A stretch of 64,000 nt of DNA. Origin: Cytophagales bacterium (GTDB lineage Bacteria; Bacteroidota; Bacteroidia; Cytophagales; Thermoflexibacteraceae). A model generated the notes under the pieces. That model was not told the DNA's origin and did not search any database. It worked only from the letters and a program-made list of their open reading frames with translations. Both the position numbers and the translations under genes were made by a program. Below are positions 8,278 through 16,900 of this stretch, piece by piece (the first letter of the stretch is position 1; each line of letters starts with the position of its first letter). The stretch spans positions 1 to 64,000 of the forward strand of contig JAAFKA010000002.1 of NCBI GenBank assembly GCA_013299115.1. Direction: 5' to 3'.

Positions 8278-9318
8278 TTAAAACTTCACTTTGTTCAATA
8301 ATTTTTGCCAAAAACTTTCTTGTGTGGGGGTTGTCTTGTCGTTTTTGGGTTGATTGGCAGTAGTAGAGTGGTCTAATATTTTAATCAACTGTTGGATTTT
8401 TGCCTCCAAACTTTCTTTGCCTTTTAGTTTGTCTGTCCACCGCAAAGGAATAGCCTCAAAACCATATTTTGCACCCAACAAAGCACCAGCTACGGCACCG
8501 TTGGTATCTGCATCGCCACCTTCGTTGATGATTTTAATAACACCCTGCTCGAAATCGGTATTTTTCAATGCCCAAAAACCTACGGCAAGGGCTTTTAGCG
8601 TATAGCCAATGGCATCTTTTTGGTTCAGGTCTAAGTCTTCTATTCTTGGTGCAGCCAGGGCAAGGTCTAAATATTCTTTTATTCGGGCATCATAAGGCAA
8701 AGTGGCTGCATTGACCTTACGCATGAGGGTATCAAAGTTGGTTTCTCCCTGCAAAAGCAAGGCAATGGCAGTAGAAACAGCTACACAAGAGCCTATGCAA
8801 CGAGGGTCGTAGTGGGTAATTTTGCAAGCATTTTCAGCATTTGCCCTCACTTTTTCCAAATCGTAGTAGTCCCATACACCTAACACACAAGTCCGCATGA
8901 CGCCACCATTGGCAGCTAACATTTTGCCCGATTTCTCCCATACTTGCAAGGAAACTTTGTGAGGGTCTTTCAAAAAATCTTCTGACGACAAGACTGCATA
9001 AATTGTATTGCCAATTCCTCGCCCTCCGTTGTTAGCCCACGTATATAAATTTTTGGCAATGTCCCTTACATCTACCGTTTTTTTGTCTAAAATACTGTTA
9101 AAGATGCAGAGCATCTGGTCGGTGTCGTCTGTCCATTCGCCTTTCTCCCACCTCGACCTGTGTCCGTCTTGAATAATTTGGTCGTAATCTGTCAAACCAT
9201 CTGTATAAAATTGGCTGACCTGCGTTTTAGTCAAAAACTCTGCACCCAAACCCAAGGCATCGCCAATGGCTTGACCATATAATACACCGCGAATTTTATC
9301 AACTAAGTCTTTTTGCAT
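8278..9318 (-). CDS. ADP-ribosylglycohydrolase (DraG-like)
   Basis: This 346-residue protein matches the DraG/ARH family, which removes ADP-ribose from proteins (Arg, Ser) or other targets using two metal ions. The sequence shows 'GQAIGDALGLGAEF' near the start and 'WTDDTDQML' (T63-D67) binding the first metals. The second metal cluster is 'EGGDADTNGAVAGALLGAKY' near 265-285. The C-terminal 35 residues are charged and probably disordered. It is 21 bases downstream of an unknown 241-aa gene in the same direction, so an operon is likely. No ADP-ribosyltransferase is recognised next to it. It is cytoplasmic. Confidence 0.88.
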   Translation of the reverse strand: MQKDLVDKIRGVLYGQAIGDALGLGAEFLTKTQVSQFYTDGLTDYDQIIQDGHRSRWEKGEWTDDTDQMLCIFNSILDKKTVDVRDIAKNLYTWANNGGRGIGNTIYAVLSSEDFLKDPHKVSLQVWEKSGKMLAANGGVMRTCVLGVWDYYDLEKVRANAENACKITHYDPRCIGSCVAVSTAIALLLQGETNFDTLMRKVNAATLPYDARIKEYLDLALAAPRIEDLDLNQKDAIGYTLKALAVGFWALKNTDFEQGVIKIINEGGDADTNGAVAGALLGAKYGFEAIPLRWTDKLKGKESLEAKIQQLIKILDHSTTANQPKNDKTTPTQESFWQKLLNKVKF

Positions 9319-9339
9319 TATTTCAAAATGTTAAATTGT

Positions 9340-10065
9340 CTATGCTGTCGCATTGATTTTGCTCACATATTGTACCAAACTCCGTTTGGTAATGGGGAGC
9401 AAAGCATATTCCAATGGGCAATGAATTTTTGCACACACTGCAAAGGTAGCTGGATTTGGCAAATTTTTATACTTTTTTGCTAAATTTACTTTAATATTTT
9501 CATAAGTGTTTACTAAACTGTATCCCACCGTTTCGAGGTACTCAAAATTGACTCCTCTATATTTTTCGTGCATACTCTCAAAAATAGAAATTTGATACCG
9601 ATACACCTTCGTATCTTTGTCGGCATACTCATTGAGCAACACATAGCCCTCGTCTGCATAAAAAGGCGTAATACCAATGGGCAAAATTTCTATATGTTGA
9701 GCAAGATGTTCATAAATTTCTTTTCCATTTGCCAATAAATTGTCGAATTGGGGCAGGGCAAACTGCACTATCTCCTCTATAATGGTCATGGTTTCGTCAT
9801 CTTGCACTATTTTTTTATACATCATCTCCAACTTTGAGAAATCTGCCCGACTAATTTTTTGCGGGAATTTTTCGTACAGCAGTTGTTTATGTTGTTTGAT
9901 TTCGAGCAAATTGTGGTAATGAAAAATCAAATCTGCAAAGGCAGGGTACAACCTTTTGTGTGCAAACTCCTCTTTTACAGCAGTCAAATAGGCTAACAAC
10001 ACATATTTTTTGTATTCAAAATCCAAAACCCCGTCAGTGAGCCAATTAAAATTAAGTGTTTTCAT
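9340..10065 (-). CDS. Hypothetical protein, 241 aa, in operon with ADP-ribosylglycohydrolase
   Basis: I do not recognise the family. The product is soluble, mostly helical, with no signal peptide or membrane segment. It is rich in aromatic and charged residues ('HYHNLLEIKQHKQLLYEKFP', 'EKYRGVNFEYLETVG'). The start ATG at 10065 is the first codon of the frame. The 21-base gap to the ADP-ribosylglycohydrolase gene suggests co-transcription, so a link to ADP-ribosylation is possible. No ADP-ribosyltransferase (R-S-E or H-Y-E) or macro-domain signature is visible, so it should not be called a toxin. Confidence 0.65.
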   Translation of the reverse strand: MKTLNFNWLTDGVLDFEYKKYVLLAYLTAVKEEFAHKRLYPAFADLIFHYHNLLEIKQHKQLLYEKFPQKISRADFSKLEMMYKKIVQDDETMTIIEEIVQFALPQFDNLLANGKEIYEHLAQHIEILPIGITPFYADEGYVLLNEYADKDTKVYRYQISIFESMHEKYRGVNFEYLETVGYSLVNTYENIKVNLAKKYKNLPNPATFAVCAKIHCPLEYALLPITKRSLVQYVSKINATA

Positions 10066-10147
10066 TTGTCAAGTCGTTTAGTAAAAGTAATCCAACCCTA
10101 ATAATAAACATTTACGAATAAAAAACAATAGAGTTTGAAAAAAAATT

Positions 10148-10320
10148 ATAATTTTGTATTTGGAGTTACCCCATTAGTGCCATTATCAAGTTGTATAAAG
10201 GTGGTGGGACTTCTGCTTATCACCCTCGTCTGTTGCTTGGAGCAAAAAACCTTGTTTTTTATTTTTTGTACTTCAAAAACGATTTAGAGAAGGCTATAAA
10301 CTGGAAATTGTTGCTAAACA
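10148..10320 (+). pseudogene. IS1182-type transposase N-terminal remnant
   Basis: The plus-strand frame through 10191 reads 'LYKGGGTSAYHPRLLLGAK', which matches the conserved N-terminal block of IS1182-family transposases (YKGGGTSxYHPRMLLK). It then loses similarity and ends at 10397. The remaining several hundred residues of the transposase, including the DDE core, are absent, and no ATG is suitably placed. This is the main content of the 360-base gap between 10066 and 10425, apart from the hairpin at 10359. Confidence 0.55.
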
Positions 10321-10358
10321 ACAACTACAGAAGGATAAACCTGAAAAATTTAATGACA

Positions 10359-10388
10359 AAAGAGGCTGTCTTTTCAGGCAGCCTCTTT
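10359..10388 (-). terminator. Rho-independent terminator of the PLD-helicase gene
   Basis: AAAGAGGCTG (10359-10368) and CAGCCTCTTT (10379-10388) form a perfect 10-bp stem with a 10-base loop. On the minus strand the stem is followed by a T-run, 38 bases after the stop of the helicase gene. It can also work on the plus strand, where TTTTC follows. Confidence 0.7.
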
Positions 10389-10425
10389 TCCATGTAAGAT
10401 TTTGATAAATCAAAACCCTACATTT

Positions 10426-13400
10426 TTACTTTACAACCACAGTTTCCCAAACCACGACCTCAAAATTTTCGGGGTTGAAATAATTATTAGCAGCATTTTC
10501 TTTCTTACCAGCAAACATAGCAGCCCCAAAACCAGCTTTGGCGGCTTTTTTCAAATCTGCTTTGGTTTCTACTGTGGTTTGTTGGTTTAGATAATTGGTA
10601 AGCATTTCGGCAAGTTGGTTGATAAAAACCTCGTGATTATCCTCTACTTTTTTCAAGGTTTCGTTATCACGCACCAATTTTTTGTGGGTACTTAGAAATT
10701 GCAAGACAAAAAAGTTATTCAAAAAAACACCCTTTCCTTTGTCATTTGTCAAAACCAAACGCAAATCTTTTGTTTCCTTGTGCTTGAGCAAGGCAATAAC
10801 ATTTGTTTCTGTTACATCTACCAAATTTTTAGTAGGAATTTGATTTATCAAATTCGGAGTAGAATTTTGATTTATCAAATTCTCTTTCTTATCTAAGACA
10901 AAACCCGAAAAAACGTGGTTGGGCATATTTTCTAATACGCCTTTATGCTCCATCAAGTAAGCCAATAAATCCTGCCTAAAAATTTCCATCGAGAAGTCAG
11001 CTAACGAAAGAGCCTGTCCGCCTGCCTCTATGTCGTCCCAAGAAGTCTGCATTTGCCTAAGCATTTTCTCTTCCTGTTGTGATACCAGCGGACTTTCTTT
11101 GAGCATTTCCTCCACTTTTTCTGTCAAATTGTCTATGGTTTCTGTGCCGACCAACGCCATAATTGCCATTCGTTTTTCGACTCTATTTTTGAGGTTCATC
11201 GCATTTTCAAAATTTTCGCCTACCCAAAAATTGACTACCGAAACCGAAGCATTTGGTGAGCCAATACGGTCTATCCGCCCAAATCTCTGGATGAGTCGCA
11301 CAGGATTCCAATGAATGTCGTAGTTTATCACACAATCGCAGTCTTGCAGGTTTTGCCCTTCCGAAATACAATCAGTAGCAATCAGTATATCTATCGGATT
11401 CTCGAGCTGCTCTTTTATGGTTGTGTCGTGTTGGCTGACAAAAGTTTTCCAGACCTCAAAATCTGTAATCATTTCTTTGTTGCGGTGCTTGTCATAGAGA
11501 GTCTGCCATTCTTTTTCTTTAAAAAGTTTGGTATAAGGAGCAAAATATTCGAGTATGGTTTCAAAGTTTTTGAAACTCCGTTGTTCGTTTCTTATCTTTG
11601 CCGAATATTCGTCGCCTGTGATGTATGCAATGTTTTGGTTTGGTAATTGTTTTTTCAAAGCCTCAAATAAATACTTGGCAGTGTCTTTGAAAGCAGTAAA
11701 AATCAACACTTTTTTGGTAGGAATTTGATAAATCAAATTCCTACGGTTTTGTATGGTATCTATCAAAACCTGTAGTTTATCGTCTTTTTGTTTATTTTTC
11801 TCAATATTATCGGCATAGTGTTTTACTTGTTGGGCTATGAAAATTAGTTTTTTGACCTCTGCACGCAAATCTTTTTCAAACTTGCCAATATCCCGAATAT
11901 CACTTAATTTAATAGCCTTTTCTTTGTTTTTGCCCAGCGTATATGCCTCTATTTTTTCGTTAAGTTTTTGGGCATTTTCGCTGTCTGCCTCCATGCTTTC
12001 GTGGAGTTGTGCCTGCTCTTCGGGGATTAAATCAACATAAGGAATGGTGGTTTGTGTATTTTTTCCGTTCCTATTCTCCCGAAATTCTATCACTTTTGCT
12101 AAGGCATTTTCGTGATGTTTCAAAATATTGTGCAGCGTAGATTGAAACGAAAACCACGAAGATTCGAGCCTTTTCATCAACAAGAAAAACATCATACGAG
12201 CCAAAAAACCCTGTCGCAAATATTCGTTTTCGGTGGCATCTTTGGAAGTATTTTCCCATTCCTCTTTTGTTTTCACATATTTTGCAGGTTGGTAGCCCCA
12301 AAAATGTAGCTGTTCTAAGGCTGCAATAATTTGCTCAGGAGTTGCCAATTCACCAAACTCTTTGGGCAGGTGATAAATATTGACAGGTTTTTCTTTGACA
12401 GGAAATTTCAAATCTGTTTGCAAGTTTTTTTCTATCATCTTGCGGGTTCGTGCCACCACTAAGGCATCGTTGAGTTTATAAAAATCCTGTTCTATGTTAG
12501 TAAAAAAATCTTTGAGTGGAACATTGTGCAGTTTGTTTTGTGTTTCCCATTCATTAAATTGTGTTTGTACTCTTTTGAACAAATCTTGCAAATTATTTAC
12601 AAACAAATTGTCTTTAAAACCATCATTTTCGCCTTTTACCAAGAGCTTAAATTGGTTTCGCAAATCTGTAATTTTGGTGTTTATGGGTGTGGCAGAAAGC
12701 AAGAGAACTTTGAGGTCTGCATAAGGTTTTTGCTTTTGCAACAACTGTTCTACCAAAAACTTATACCGATTGGAAGCATCGTTGCGTAGGTTATGGCTTT
12801 CGTCTATGACCAAAAGCAGTTTGTTGTTGTTCTGAAAATACTTTTCTAAGGTCTTTAGTGGTTCTTTGGAGGCTAACCTTTGGTCTTGCAAATCTGTATG
12901 ATAACGGACAATGTAACGAAAATCGTCTGTTTCAAAAATAGAACCGTTGCCGTTGCGATACTTTTCCCAATTATTTTCTAACTTTTTAGGACATAGCAAA
13001 ATAGTTTTGTAGCCTTCCAATTCATAGTATTTCATCACCGCTAAGGCTTGCCACGTTTTGCCCAGCCCTACGGCATCTGCCAAAATTGCTCCGCCATAAT
13101 TTTGCAGCATACGAATAAGACTTAATACGCCCTTCTGTTGAAAATCAAAAAGTTTGCTCCAGATGGCAGTTTCTTTGAGGTGAGTAAGTTGTTTTTCTAT
13201 CCACTTCGTATCCGAATTGTTTAGGTCTTTGGCAAACAACTCGAACAAAATTTTGTAATAAATTTCTTCGGGACTATACGCATAAAACAGCTTTTTTATC
13301 TGCTCTATGACGTATGCCTTATAGTTTTTCTTTGTTTGGTTTTCAATTACAATTTCTGTATCTGCCTCATTCCACATACGTTGAAACCATACTTTTAAAT

Positions 13401-13896
13401 CTCTAAAATCTTCATCTTCGCCTATTTTGGCTACGTTCAATTCAATATTTGATACAGGCGTATCTTTCAGCCCTGCGTGGGTATAATTGGAACTACCAAC
13501 AGAAAAAAATGACTGATTAGACTGTGTGGGGTGTTCATAAATATAGGCTTTGGCGTGGCAAAATTTTTCATACCTTCTAAACTCTACCTCATTTTGTTCT
13601 AAAAATTCAATAGCTTTTTTTGAGTTTGCTGCTAATTGAAAATTGCCTAACAAAGTCGGCTTGTCTGATAATAAATCAACTTGTGCTTTATTGGTTTTTT
13701 CGCCTTCTGTTAAATTGGCTAAAATCATACGAAATTTATTGATTTTATCAAATTTTTCGGCACTATCTGCCAACATAGACACAGAAAAAAAGCCTGAAAC
13801 AATATCGAAGTTTCCTTCTTGAATGTATTTAATAAAAAAATCGTACAAGTTTTTCGGATTTTTCGGATTATTTTGGTTTTTGTTGTCTATGAGCAT
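10426..13896 (-). CDS. PLD nuclease-SNF2 helicase fusion (restriction/defence type)
   Basis: The 1156-aa product starts from the ATG at 13896; the frame is open 10 codons further, to a TTG at 13926. An N-terminal phospholipase-D-like nuclease domain shows HAKAYIYE and GSSNYT, the HxKx4[D/E] motif at about 114-121 and 134-139, with Glu in place of the usual Asp. A SNF2/DEAD ATPase follows: 'ADAVGLGKTWQALAV' (Walker A), 'LLLVIDESHNL' (DESH) and 'LLLSATPIN'. The helicase C half has 'KKVLIFTAFKDTAK' and 'WNPVRLIQRFGRIDRIGS'. PLD nuclease plus helicase is the ATP-dependent cleavage engine of NgoAVII/CglI-like restriction systems. The divergent neighbour is a methylase, which supports that role. 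Two in-frame palindromes (10832-10883, 11717-11744) add peptide inserts outside the motifs. Confidence 0.85.
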   Translation of the reverse strand: MLIDNKNQNNPKNPKNLYDFFIKYIQEGNFDIVSGFFSVSMLADSAEKFDKINKFRMILANLTEGEKTNKAQVDLLSDKPTLLGNFQLAANSKKAIEFLEQNEVEFRRYEKFCHAKAYIYEHPTQSNQSFFSVGSSNYTHAGLKDTPVSNIELNVAKIGEDEDFRDLKVWFQRMWNEADTEIVIENQTKKNYKAYVIEQIKKLFYAYSPEEIYYKILFELFAKDLNNSDTKWIEKQLTHLKETAIWSKLFDFQQKGVLSLIRMLQNYGGAILADAVGLGKTWQALAVMKYYELEGYKTILLCPKKLENNWEKYRNGNGSIFETDDFRYIVRYHTDLQDQRLASKEPLKTLEKYFQNNNKLLLVIDESHNLRNDASNRYKFLVEQLLQKQKPYADLKVLLLSATPINTKITDLRNQFKLLVKGENDGFKDNLFVNNLQDLFKRVQTQFNEWETQNKLHNVPLKDFFTNIEQDFYKLNDALVVARTRKMIEKNLQTDLKFPVKEKPVNIYHLPKEFGELATPEQIIAALEQLHFWGYQPAKYVKTKEEWENTSKDATENEYLRQGFLARMMFFLLMKRLESSWFSFQSTLHNILKHHENALAKVIEFRENRNGKNTQTTIPYVDLIPEEQAQLHESMEADSENAQKLNEKIEAYTLGKNKEKAIKLSDIRDIGKFEKDLRAEVKKLIFIAQQVKHYADNIEKNKQKDDKLQVLIDTIQNRRNLIYQIPTKKVLIFTAFKDTAKYLFEALKKQLPNQNIAYITGDEYSAKIRNEQRSFKNFETILEYFAPYTKLFKEKEWQTLYDKHRNKEMITDFEVWKTFVSQHDTTIKEQLENPIDILIATDCISEGQNLQDCDCVINYDIHWNPVRLIQRFGRIDRIGSPNASVSVVNFWVGENFENAMNLKNRVEKRMAIMALVGTETIDNLTEKVEEMLKESPLVSQQEEKMLRQMQTSWDDIEAGGQALSLADFSMEIFRQDLLAYLMEHKGVLENMPNHVFSGFVLDKKENLINQNSTPNLINQIPTKNLVDVTETNVIALLKHKETKDLRLVLTNDKGKGVFLNNFFVLQFLSTHKKLVRDNETLKKVEDNHEVFINQLAEMLTNYLNQQTTVETKADLKKAAKAGFGAAMFAGKKENAANNYFNPENFEVVVWETVVVK
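10832..10883. repeat. In-frame double palindrome in the helicase C-terminal region
   Basis: GAATTTGATTTATCAAATTC (10836-10855) and GAATTTTGATTTATCAAATTC minus one base (10862-10882) sit side by side. On the minus strand they are translated as 'ENLINQNSTPNLINQIPTKN'. The same palindrome occurs between genes at 33737-33830 and 58577-58618. Confidence 0.75.
11717..11744. repeat. In-frame palindrome before helicase motif IV
   Basis: GTAGGAATTTGAT and ATCAAATTCCTAC are perfect 13-base arms around AA. The element is translated on the minus strand as 'RNLIYQIPTK', immediately before the strand 'KVLIFTAF' of the helicase C domain. It is the clean version of the family also found at 10832, 33737 and 58577. 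Confidence 0.8.
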
Positions 13897-13960
13897 AAGA
13901 TTTTTGTATAATTGTGGCACAAACAAAAATAGTTATTATTTTCTAAATTCAAAAAACTTT

Positions 13961-13982
13961 GTACGAAGTAGGAACTTCGTAC
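13961..13982. repeat. Palindrome between the divergent helicase and methylase genes
   Basis: GTACGAAGT and ACTTCGTAC are perfect 9-base arms around AGGA. The palindrome lies 13 bases before the methylase ATG, inside the 98-base divergent promoter region. It could be an operator for a regulator or another dispersed palindromic element. Its position also creates a false 12-codon TTG extension of the methylase frame. Confidence 0.7.
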
Positions 13983-13994
13983 TACATAAAAACT

Positions 13995-16900
13995 ATGAAC
14001 TTGGTACTTTTTAACGACACTGACCAATTATACCAAGCCACAAAACAACTTTTTGCGGAGTTTGGTTTTGCCTTAAAGGGAGATACAAACCCTTATAGTT
14101 TGCCTTTTGTGTTGGATAATTTGCCTGCCAATATTCCAGAGGTACATAAAAAACTTTTGGCAAATGAAAATATAAAGGTCTATTTTATGGGTGTGGTCAA
14201 TGAAGATACACTAAACAGCAAAATAGAGCATTTATTTGATAGGGAGGCTGCACGAAAAGGAAAGTATAATGAGGAGGGCGAAAACGGCAGAAATGGGCTG
14301 GGGGTGGTGGCTCTTGATTTGGATTTTGAGCCAAAAAAAGCAGATTTGGTGGCACTGGTGCGAATGTTTAACCGAAATTTTGAAACCTCACCAATTATTT
14401 TGGTGATGAGATACAATAAAACCAATTCATCGGGTGGCTCGCAGCCACCCGATAAATTTATTTCCATTGCATCGAGTTTTCGCAGAGAGAGAATAAAAAA
14501 TTCGCAATATTTGGGCGAAGTGGTGGAGAAAGTCTATGTGTTGAAAGATGTAAACGTGGCAAACCCACACAGAGGACATTTAGACACGTTGGCAGATTTG
14601 AAACCCCGCAAGGAAGTAGCTACGTTTGAGGAACTGTATTTGCAGTGGTTGGAGGTGTTTAGCACCAAACTGTTGGGCAAGAAATTCTATCAAGATGTGA
14701 TTAAGTGGTATGGGTGGGCAATAAAAGAAGTGCAATTTCCGCAACTATTGCCCAAAGCCAATGAGCCTGAAAGAATAGCCAACGAAACCTATCAGGAACA
14801 GTCTGTTTTGCGACTGTTTACGAGGCTGATGTTTTGTTGGTTTATGAAAGAACGGAATTTGATACCCGAAAAGGCTTTTGATAAAAAACTCTTGCAAACA
14901 GAAATTAAGGATTTTGGGGCAAAAGACAATTACTATAAGACAGTGTTGCAAAATATGTTTTTTGCTACGCTGAGTGTGCCGATGGAAAACAGAAGGTTTG
15001 TAAAAAAATATGAAAGTGATTTTAGAAGCAAAGATTATGGCAACCAATATGCATACAGGCATCATAAGTTGTTGGAAAATACTGGTTTTATCAAAGAATT
15101 GTTTGAAAAGGTGCCGTTTTTGAATGGGGGCTTGTTTGAGTGTTTGGATAAAGTGGAAAGAGAGGAAAATGACAAGGCTATTGCAGAAACCGAAAAAAGA
15201 ATAGACGGTTTTTCGGAAACACAATATAAACAGGCAAAAGTGCCTGATGTGTTGTTTTTTGGCGAAAAAGCTAACAAAGGTTTGATTGAGATTTTTGAGA
15301 AATACAAGTTTACGATAGAGGAAAACACACCAACGGAGGAGGAAATTGCACTGCCTCCAATCATGCTTGGTACGGTGTTTGAAAATTTGCTTGCCTACCA
15401 CACAGACGACACAGGAAAAGAAGCACGAAAAAGCAAAGGGGCTTACTATACGCCAACCGAAATTGTATATTATATGGTGGAGGAAAGTTTGCTGGCGTTT
15501 TTGAAAAATAAAATAGCAGCCCCCCTAACCCCCGAAGGGGGAGTTTTAACTCCAAACTCAACTCCGCAAGGGCTTAAAGCCCTTGCAGAGTTAAAACGTG
15601 GAGATTTGCACCAAAAACTCGAAAACTTAGTAAGAGAAAAAACCACAAGCAATGAGTTTAGCCCTGCCGAAACCAGACTGCTGATAGAAACACTGTTTAG
15701 TTGCAAAATTCTTGACCCTGCCTGCGGCTCTGGGGCTTTTCCTTATACCTTGTTAGATAAATTGGTGAAAATTTTGAATATTCTCGATGCCGACAACAAC
15801 TACATTGAACAGGTTTTGGCTGCACAGCAAGAGAAAGAAAACCAAGCCCTGTTGCAACAAATAGCTGCCGACTATCTGCCAAAAAGAAACGAACTGCTGC
15901 AAAACAAGAAAATTGTAGAGCAAATTACGATTGACGAACTCCGAAAACAAAATATTGCAGACCTCAACCGCAGACTTGACGAGCTGACCAAACAGTATGA
16001 AGACCAACTGCAAAAGCTAAGGCAAGCCTTTAACCCCGAAGAAAACGAAAAAGATTATGGCAAAAAACTCTATTTGATACAAAACTGTATTTTTGGGGTA
16101 GATATTTTGCCTATTGCTATTCACATTTCTAAACTGCGGTTTTTCTTGTCTTTGCTCATCTCGCAAAAAGAAAACCCCGAAAAGAAAAATAGAGGAATTT
16201 TGCCCCTGCCCAACTTAGATACCAAATTTATTGCTGCCAATACGCTAATTGCACCTGAAAAAGATGCACAAAAACCTGCGAATATGTATATCACAGACAT
16301 AAAAGCAAAGCAAGAAACACAAAAAGAATTGCGGGCAAAACACTTGCACGCAAACAACCATGCAGCCAAAGAACAACTTGCAAAACAAGATATAGCCCTA
16401 CAAAAAGAAATTGCTGAAATGCTGTGGTTGAGTTATAATAATCCACGAAGTTTTGATAATTCGGTGCAACTTGCTAATTATTTGCAAGAAATAGACATAC
16501 AAACTGCACCTTATTCGGTGGAAATAGAAAAACTGACAAAGCAACTAAAAGATGCCAACAAAGACCACAAAAAAGCTATTAATTCAAAAATAAGCGTGGC
16601 AATACAAGCTATTGATAAAATTCATAAAGATACAAACTATGTGCAGTATAAAATATGGCTACCTACTTTTGCAGACATAGACCAGCTGGCTGCCTATACG
16701 CCCTATAACCAAGAAAAAATTGCTGCCCTCTTTGAGCCTGAATGGATGCTGGGCTGCAAGGAGTTTGATGTGGTTATTGGAAATCCGCCGTATGTGCAGC
16801 TCCAAAAAATGAAAGCACAGCAAGAAAGTTTTGAGAAACAAGGCTACACAACTTACTCTAAAGCTGCCGATTTGTATTGCTTGTTTTATGAAAAAGGCGT

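Noticed and set aside
10191-10397. 68-codon ORF as an independent gene
   Set aside because: Its start matches the inside of an IS1182 transposase and the rest is not protein-like. It is better explained as a transposase remnant running into the helicase terminator.
14745-15401. 218-codon minus-strand frame inside the methylase gene
   Set aside because: It is opposite conserved methylase coding sequence, with a Phe/His/Lys-rich translation typical of an antisense frame, and no start context.
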